Shown: one piece after another, positions 46,234 through 49,534 of the stretch | Layout of the letters: each line of letters starts with the position of its first letter | Position numbering within the stretch: position 1 is the first letter of the stretch | From: Duganella phyllosphaerae | Lineage (GTDB): Bacteria > Pseudomonadota > Gammaproteobacteria > Burkholderiales > Burkholderiaceae_D | Length of the DNA stretch: 49,534 nt | Assembly: GCF_001758785.1 (NCBI RefSeq) | Contig: NZ_LROM01000138.1 | Location: 1 to 49,534 of the forward strand | Reading direction: 5' to 3' | Translations under genes and position numbers: made by a program | The notes under the pieces: model-generated | Database searches by the model: none | Seen by the model: only the letters and a program-made list of their open reading frames with translations | What the model was told of the DNA's origin: nothing

Positions 46234-46527
46234 CTATGCCCGCTGCGGCTTGCCGCGTTGCAGCCAGAGATCGATGGAAGGAACTACCAGCAATACGGCT
46301 GCCATGGAAATCAACACGATCACCAGGCCGGCCCAGAAGCCGGCAGCCTCGGCCACTGTTGCCAGCGCACCGGTGAGCAGCGGCACCGACAGCCAGCGCA
46401 GGAAATATGCGCGCGCGCGCGCAGCGGGCCACAGGCGCTGGCGCGACGAGGCAAGGTACAGGCACAGCGCCGCCAAGGCAGCGATCAGCCCGCAATTGAG
46501 CATCGATGTGATTTCCGTGCTTGCCAT
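46234..46527 (-). CDS. Small integral membrane protein under probable Fur control
   Basis: It has 97 residues with three predicted membrane helices (about 10-27, 43-62 and 65-88) and a basic loop (SSRQRLWPAARARAYFLR). It resembles the small DUF3325-type proteins found beside TonB-dependent siderophore receptors, but this is by general character only. The ATG at 46527 lies 28 bases from a perfect Fur-box palindrome. No receptor or PepSY gene accompanies it, so it may be a relic of an iron-uptake locus or an independent iron-responsive gene. Confidence 0.6.
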   Translation of the reverse strand: MASTEITSMLNCGLIAALAALCLYLASSRQRLWPAARARAYFLRWLSVPLLTGALATVAEAAGFWAGLVIVLISMAAVLLVVPSIDLWLQRGKPQRA

Positions 46528-46554
46528 GATGTTGCCCCAGTCACTTTGAAATTG

Positions 46555-46600
46555 ATGAGAATAATTCTCATTCATTTTATAGTAAATGAGAATTGTTTGC
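46555..46600 (-). promoter_or_regulatory. Tandem Fur boxes
   Basis: TGAGAATAATTCTCA (46556-46570) is a perfect 7-1-7 Fur palindrome. A second, half-conserved box starts at 46587 (TGAGAATTG). The region is AT-rich and lies directly upstream of the small membrane protein. Confidence 0.8.
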
Positions 46601-46658
46601 ATTTCAAGCGGAGATTGGCTTGCTGGGTCTGCCAGCTAACGCTGGCGGGCGACCGGCG

Positions 46659-46692
46659 TAAAAAAAGGCCGGATCCGCAACAGACCCGGCCT
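46659..46692 (-). terminator. Terminator of the ribB-ribH-nusB operon
   Basis: Read on the minus strand, AGGCCGG and CCGGCCT form a stem with a 13-base loop, followed by a run of T. Confidence 0.8.
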
Positions 46693-46715
46693 ATGCTTGC
46701 ACGTTCGTTGAGCGA

Positions 46716-47186
46716 TCAGCGCTTCTTGTCGCCTGCGACTTCATCGGCACGCAGCTTCGGCGCCAGTTTGTCGAGCACGCCGTTGACGTACTTGTGGCCA
46801 TCGATACCGCCGAACGACTTGGTCAGTTCAACGGCTTCGTTGATGACCACGCGGTAAGGGATCTCGAGGTTGTTCTTCAGCTCGTAGGCACCGATCAACA
46901 GCACCGCGTGCTCGATCGGCGACAACTCGTTGATGCCGCGATCGACCAGCGGCGCAAACGTTTCGCGCAGGGCCACGGAGTCCTGGATCGCACCGTACAG
47001 CAGCTTGGTGAAATGCTCGGCGTCGGCCTTGTCGAAGCCGTGGGCGGCGCGGATGTTGTTGACGACCGTGGTGGCGGGCTCGTTGTTCAGCAGCCACTGG
47101 TACAGGCCCTGCAGCGCGAACTCGCGCGCGCGGTGGCGCGGGGTGCGGTTCTTGCTGGGGTTTGCGTGTAGGCTTTTATCTGTCAT
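46716..47186 (-). CDS. nusB: Transcription antitermination factor NusB
   Basis: An all-helical 156-residue protein that binds boxA RNA with S10 (NusE) in rRNA antitermination. The N-terminal Arg-rich RNA-binding helix is PRHRAREFALQGLYQWL (about residues 16-32). The C-terminal signature is IPYRVVINEAVELTKSFGGIDGHKYVNGVLDKLAPKLR. It is the third gene of the riboflavin operon, 27 bases after ribH, an arrangement common in proteobacteria. Confidence 0.97.
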   Translation of the reverse strand: MTDKSLHANPSKNRTPRHRAREFALQGLYQWLLNNEPATTVVNNIRAAHGFDKADAEHFTKLLYGAIQDSVALRETFAPLVDRGINELSPIEHAVLLIGAYELKNNLEIPYRVVINEAVELTKSFGGIDGHKYVNGVLDKLAPKLRADEVAGDKKR

Positions 47187-47213
47187 GGGGTTACCTGTTG
47201 TTAAAGACGCGAC

Positions 47214-47702
47214 TTATTCGTCGTCGCCCTGGTCCTGATTGAGTTCTTCGAGGGCGATGGTCAGATTGGCCATTTCCACTGCCACACGGGCGGCGTCGGT
47301 GCCTTTTTCGACCATGCGCACTTCTGCCTGCTCATCGGTTTCGGTGGTGAGAATCGCGTTGGCGATCGGGATGCCGTAGTCGAGGCCGATGCGGGTGATG
47401 CCCGCGCCCGACTCGTTCGAGACCAGCTCGAAGTGGTACGTTTCGCCTCGGATCACGGCGCCGAGGGCGATCAGCGCGTCGAACTGCTGCGACTCGGCCA
47501 TTTTTTGCAGCACCAGCGGCACTTCCAGCGCACCCGGCACGGTCACGTGCAGCACGTCTTCGTCTTCCACGCCCAGGCGTTTCAGTTCTGCCAGGCAGGA
47601 CGACAGCAGGCCGTGGCCGATGTCTTCGTTAAATCGGGCTTGAACGATGCCGACACGCAGGCCGTCGCCGTTCAGGTTGGTATCGTAGCTTCCTACGGTC
47701 AT
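47214..47702 (-). CDS. ribH: 6,7-dimethyl-8-ribityllumazine synthase
   Basis: The penultimate enzyme of riboflavin synthesis; it condenses the DHBP from RibB with a ribitylaminopyrimidine. It has 162 residues. Motifs are GIVQARFNEDI, VPGALEVPLVLQ and GAVIRGETYHFE, the last holding the catalytic His. The C-terminal LTTETDEQAEVRM is also typical. It lies 20 bases after ribB. Confidence 0.97.
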   Translation of the reverse strand: MTVGSYDTNLNGDGLRVGIVQARFNEDIGHGLLSSCLAELKRLGVEDEDVLHVTVPGALEVPLVLQKMAESQQFDALIALGAVIRGETYHFELVSNESGAGITRIGLDYGIPIANAILTTETDEQAEVRMVEKGTDAARVAVEMANLTIALEELNQDQGDDE

Positions 47703-47722
47703 GATGAGCCTCTTTAATCAGG

Positions 47723-48832
47723 TTAGTTGGGTTTGGCCAGGTAGCCGGTCACTTCCAGGTCGAAGCCCGTCATCGACGGCATCTTGCGTGGGCTGGCCAG
47801 CAGTTGCATTTTGCACACGCCGACTTCGCGCAGGATCTGTGCGCCGATGCCGTAGCTGCGCAGGTCCATGCTGGCCGCGCGGCCTTTCGGCTTGGCTTCC
47901 GGCTTGTCGAGCGCGGCAAACTGCGAGAAGAACTGCTCGGCAGTTTCTTCGCAGTTGAGCAGCACGATCACGCCGCTGTCGGCAGCTTTCACCGCTGCCA
48001 GCGACGACGACAAATTCCACGAGTGGGTGGTCGCTTCCGATTCCAGCACGTCGAGTATGGAGACCGGCTGGTGCACGCGCACCAGGGTGTCCTTGTCTTT
48101 TTCGATCTGGCCATGCACCAGCGCCAGGTGGGCCGAGCCGCTCGGCTTGTCGCGGTATGCGATCATGCGGAACTGGCCTTGCGCGGTGTTGAGCACGCGC
48201 TCGCCCACCTGCTCCACCAGCGACTCGTTGCGGCTGCGGTACTGGATCAGGTCGGCAATGGTGCCGATCTTCAGCTTGTGTTCCTTGGCAAATTCCATCA
48301 GGTCCGGCAGGCGCGCCATGGTGCCGTCGTCCTTCATGATCTCGCAGATCACCGAGGCGGGCGTCAAGCCGGCCATCGCGGTCAGGTCGCAACCGGCTTC
48401 GGTGTGACCAGCACGCATCAGCACGCCGCCCTTTTGAGCCTTGAGCGGGAAGATGTGGCCCGGCTGGACGATATCGACGGCCTTGGCATCTTTCGATACT
48501 GCCACCTCGATGGTCTTGGCGCGGTCGGCAGCCGAGATGCCGGTGGTGACGCCTTCGGCCGCTTCGATCGATACCGTGAAGTTGGTGCCAAAGGCGGTGC
48601 CGTTACGCGACGACATCATCGACAGCTCGAGCAGATCGCAACGTTCTTCGGTGAGCGTGAGGCATACCAGGCCGCGCGCGTGCTTGACCATGAAATTGAT
48701 GGCTTCCGGCGTAACGAAGTCCGCCGCGAGCACCAGGTCGCCTTCGTTTTCCCGGTCTTCTTCATCGACCAGGATCACCATGCGGCCAGCGCGCAATTCG
48801 GCGACGATTTCTTCGGTGCTGGAAATTGACAT
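47723..48832 (-). CDS. ribB: 3,4-dihydroxy-2-butanone 4-phosphate synthase with degenerate cyclohydrolase II-like domain (RibBX-type)
   Basis: It has 369 residues from the ATG at 48832, which follows AAGGA. Residues 1-200 are an intact DHBP synthase: DEEDRENEGDL (23-33), the flexible TGISAADRAKTI loop and RAGHTEAGCDL. Residues 205-369 have the GTP cyclohydrolase II fold, but the zinc-binding GDxxxSxxCDC signature is absent. This matches the RibBX form described in Shewanella and other proteobacteria, where the C-terminal domain has no cyclohydrolase activity. A separate ribA should exist elsewhere. No FMN riboswitch is visible upstream. Confidence 0.9.
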   Translation of the reverse strand: MSISSTEEIVAELRAGRMVILVDEEDRENEGDLVLAADFVTPEAINFMVKHARGLVCLTLTEERCDLLELSMMSSRNGTAFGTNFTVSIEAAEGVTTGISAADRAKTIEVAVSKDAKAVDIVQPGHIFPLKAQKGGVLMRAGHTEAGCDLTAMAGLTPASVICEIMKDDGTMARLPDLMEFAKEHKLKIGTIADLIQYRSRNESLVEQVGERVLNTAQGQFRMIAYRDKPSGSAHLALVHGQIEKDKDTLVRVHQPVSILDVLESEATTHSWNLSSSLAAVKAADSGVIVLLNCEETAEQFFSQFAALDKPEAKPKGRAASMDLRSYGIGAQILREVGVCKMQLLASPRKMPSMTGFDLEVTGYLAKPN

Positions 48833-49054
48833 ATTTAATCCTTGGGAGCTAATGCGAGAATAACCCGGTATTTTAATGGATTTACGGCACTCCCACCGCA
48901 AAAGCCCGCTTTTATCCTTGGGCCGCCAGCCTGATGCTTTTCTTTTTGAAAACATTCCGTGACATCAACAGCCTGTTTCTTGCGATTGAAGGGTAATCTT
49001 GCTCTACAGCAGCAAGTCCAGGCGTAAGATGGGCTCACCCACCCGGAGACCGCG

Positions 49055-49495
49055 ATGCCCTTGCGCCTGACCACCTGCCTTGCCCTGTACCTGATTTTCT
49101 CAGCAGCGCAGGCGCACGCCCAGGGCGCGGCAGCGATCAAGCAGGGCCAGCGCCTGTGGCAACAACGCTGCACCGATTGCCATGCGCTCGACACCGACGA
49201 GACCGGCCCACGCCATCGCGGCGTGTTCGGCCGCCGCGCCGGCGCCATCAAGGACTACGATTATTCGCGCGCGCTCAAGCGCTCGCAAGTGACGTGGGAC
49301 GCCAGGTCGCTCGACCGGTGGCTCACCGATCCCGAGCGTTTCATTCCGGGCCAGAACATGGATTTCAAGGTGAGCAGCTCAGCCGAACGGGCGGCGCTGA
49401 TTGCTTACTTGCAGAGTTTGTCCAGTCCCGGCGTCGGCGCAGGCCTTACCCCGGCGCGAACGCAGCATGCAGCGCCAGATATGCCGCCCCGATGA
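49055..49495 (+). CDS. Secreted class I c-type cytochrome
   Basis: It has 146 residues with a signal peptide (1-22, ending in AHA). Heme attachment is CTDCH (39-43) and the axial Met is probably Met102 in GQNMDFKV. GPRHRGVFGRRAG and RWLTDPERFIPG are typical of small soluble cytochromes c of the cytochrome c2/c550 kind. It is probably a periplasmic electron carrier. GGAG lies 6 bases before the ATG. Its 3' end overlaps the convergent ROK-like gene by 50 bases. Confidence 0.88.
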   Translation: MPLRLTTCLALYLIFSAAQAHAQGAAAIKQGQRLWQQRCTDCHALDTDETGPRHRGVFGRRAGAIKDYDYSRALKRSQVTWDARSLDRWLTDPERFIPGQNMDFKVSSSAERAALIAYLQSLSSPGVGAGLTPARTQHAAPDMPPR

Positions 49496-49534
49496 CGTTG
49501 GCGTCCACCCCGACCTCGCCCGCCAGCACTGTCA
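49446..49534 (-). CDS. C-terminus of a ROK-family protein (partial)
   Basis: Read on the minus strand from the window end, this frame gives VLAGEVGVDANVIGAAYLAL and nine more residues, then stops at 49446. The GVDANVIGAAYLAL pattern is the C-terminal helix of ROK-family sugar kinases, including glucokinases. Only 28 residues are visible, so the kinase and its substrate cannot be identified. Confidence 0.6.
   Translation of the reverse strand, partial: TVLAGEVGVDANVIGAAYLALHAAFAPG

Noticed and set aside
48833..49054. FMN riboswitch upstream of ribB
   Set aside because: The conserved AGGG and GGTGAAATTCCC-type segments are not present on either strand.

Overview
The window reads as a chromosome segment of a GC-rich betaproteobacterium, most likely Oxalobacteraceae (the Massilia/Duganella/Janthinobacterium group). 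This rests on gene order and protein families rather than on any rRNA: an sdhCDAB-sdhE-gltA operon beside a GntR regulator, mdh, a CitE-like lyase and acnA; a DUF2863 protein; a tandem cyanophycin synthetase pair; and a ribB-ribH-nusB operon. Nothing points to a plasmid or prophage. The accessory parts are small: a toxin-antitoxin pair, a broken sirtuin gene next to a tRNA, and one dispersed repeat.

Layout. Positions 1-12500 form a TCA-cycle block. The sdhC-sdhD-sdhA-sdhB-sdhE-gltA operon runs on the minus strand. A GntR/UTRA regulator diverges from mdh across a perfect 18-bp palindrome that lies just upstream of a good sigma70 promoter. mdh is followed by a CitE-like lyase, a secreted MliC-like protein and acnA. 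Positions 12600-19000 hold a DUF2863 protein, an 18-cysteine copper-storage (Csp3-type) protein, a CYTH phosphatase paired with an M14 carboxypeptidase, and a catalase paired with a patatin phospholipase. Positions 19083-26926 are a cyanophycin locus: a full-length synthetase and a truncated paralogue on the minus strand, diverging from an unusual ABC exporter and a DUF1854 protein. Positions 26967-34940 hold an Arc-type repressor, katG, a HigB/HigA-like pair, a secreted lipase with its foldase, tRNA-Pro(GGG), a sirtuin pseudogene, a fumarylacetoacetate-hydrolase family protein and a TetR regulator. Positions 35005-40935 are a tripartite RND efflux operon with a TetR-type operator. Positions 41100-49534 hold a KaiC-like ATPase with a hybrid kinase, an LplT-PlsC fusion, an orphan Fur-box gene, the ribB-ribH-nusB operon, a cytochrome c and the end of a ROK-family gene.

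The most interesting part is the cyanophycin locus. The 854-residue synthetase keeps an intact Mur-ligase P-loop but has lost the HxxEH motif of its N-terminal domain. The 725-residue paralogue next to it keeps HxxEH, but its P-loop is broken and its C-terminal Mur domain is missing. This looks like reciprocal loss and division of labour between two co-transcribed enzymes. The divergent ABC exporter carries a possible PH-like domain and a four-cysteine zinc ribbon ahead of its membrane domain, and its role in cyanophycin metabolism is not established.
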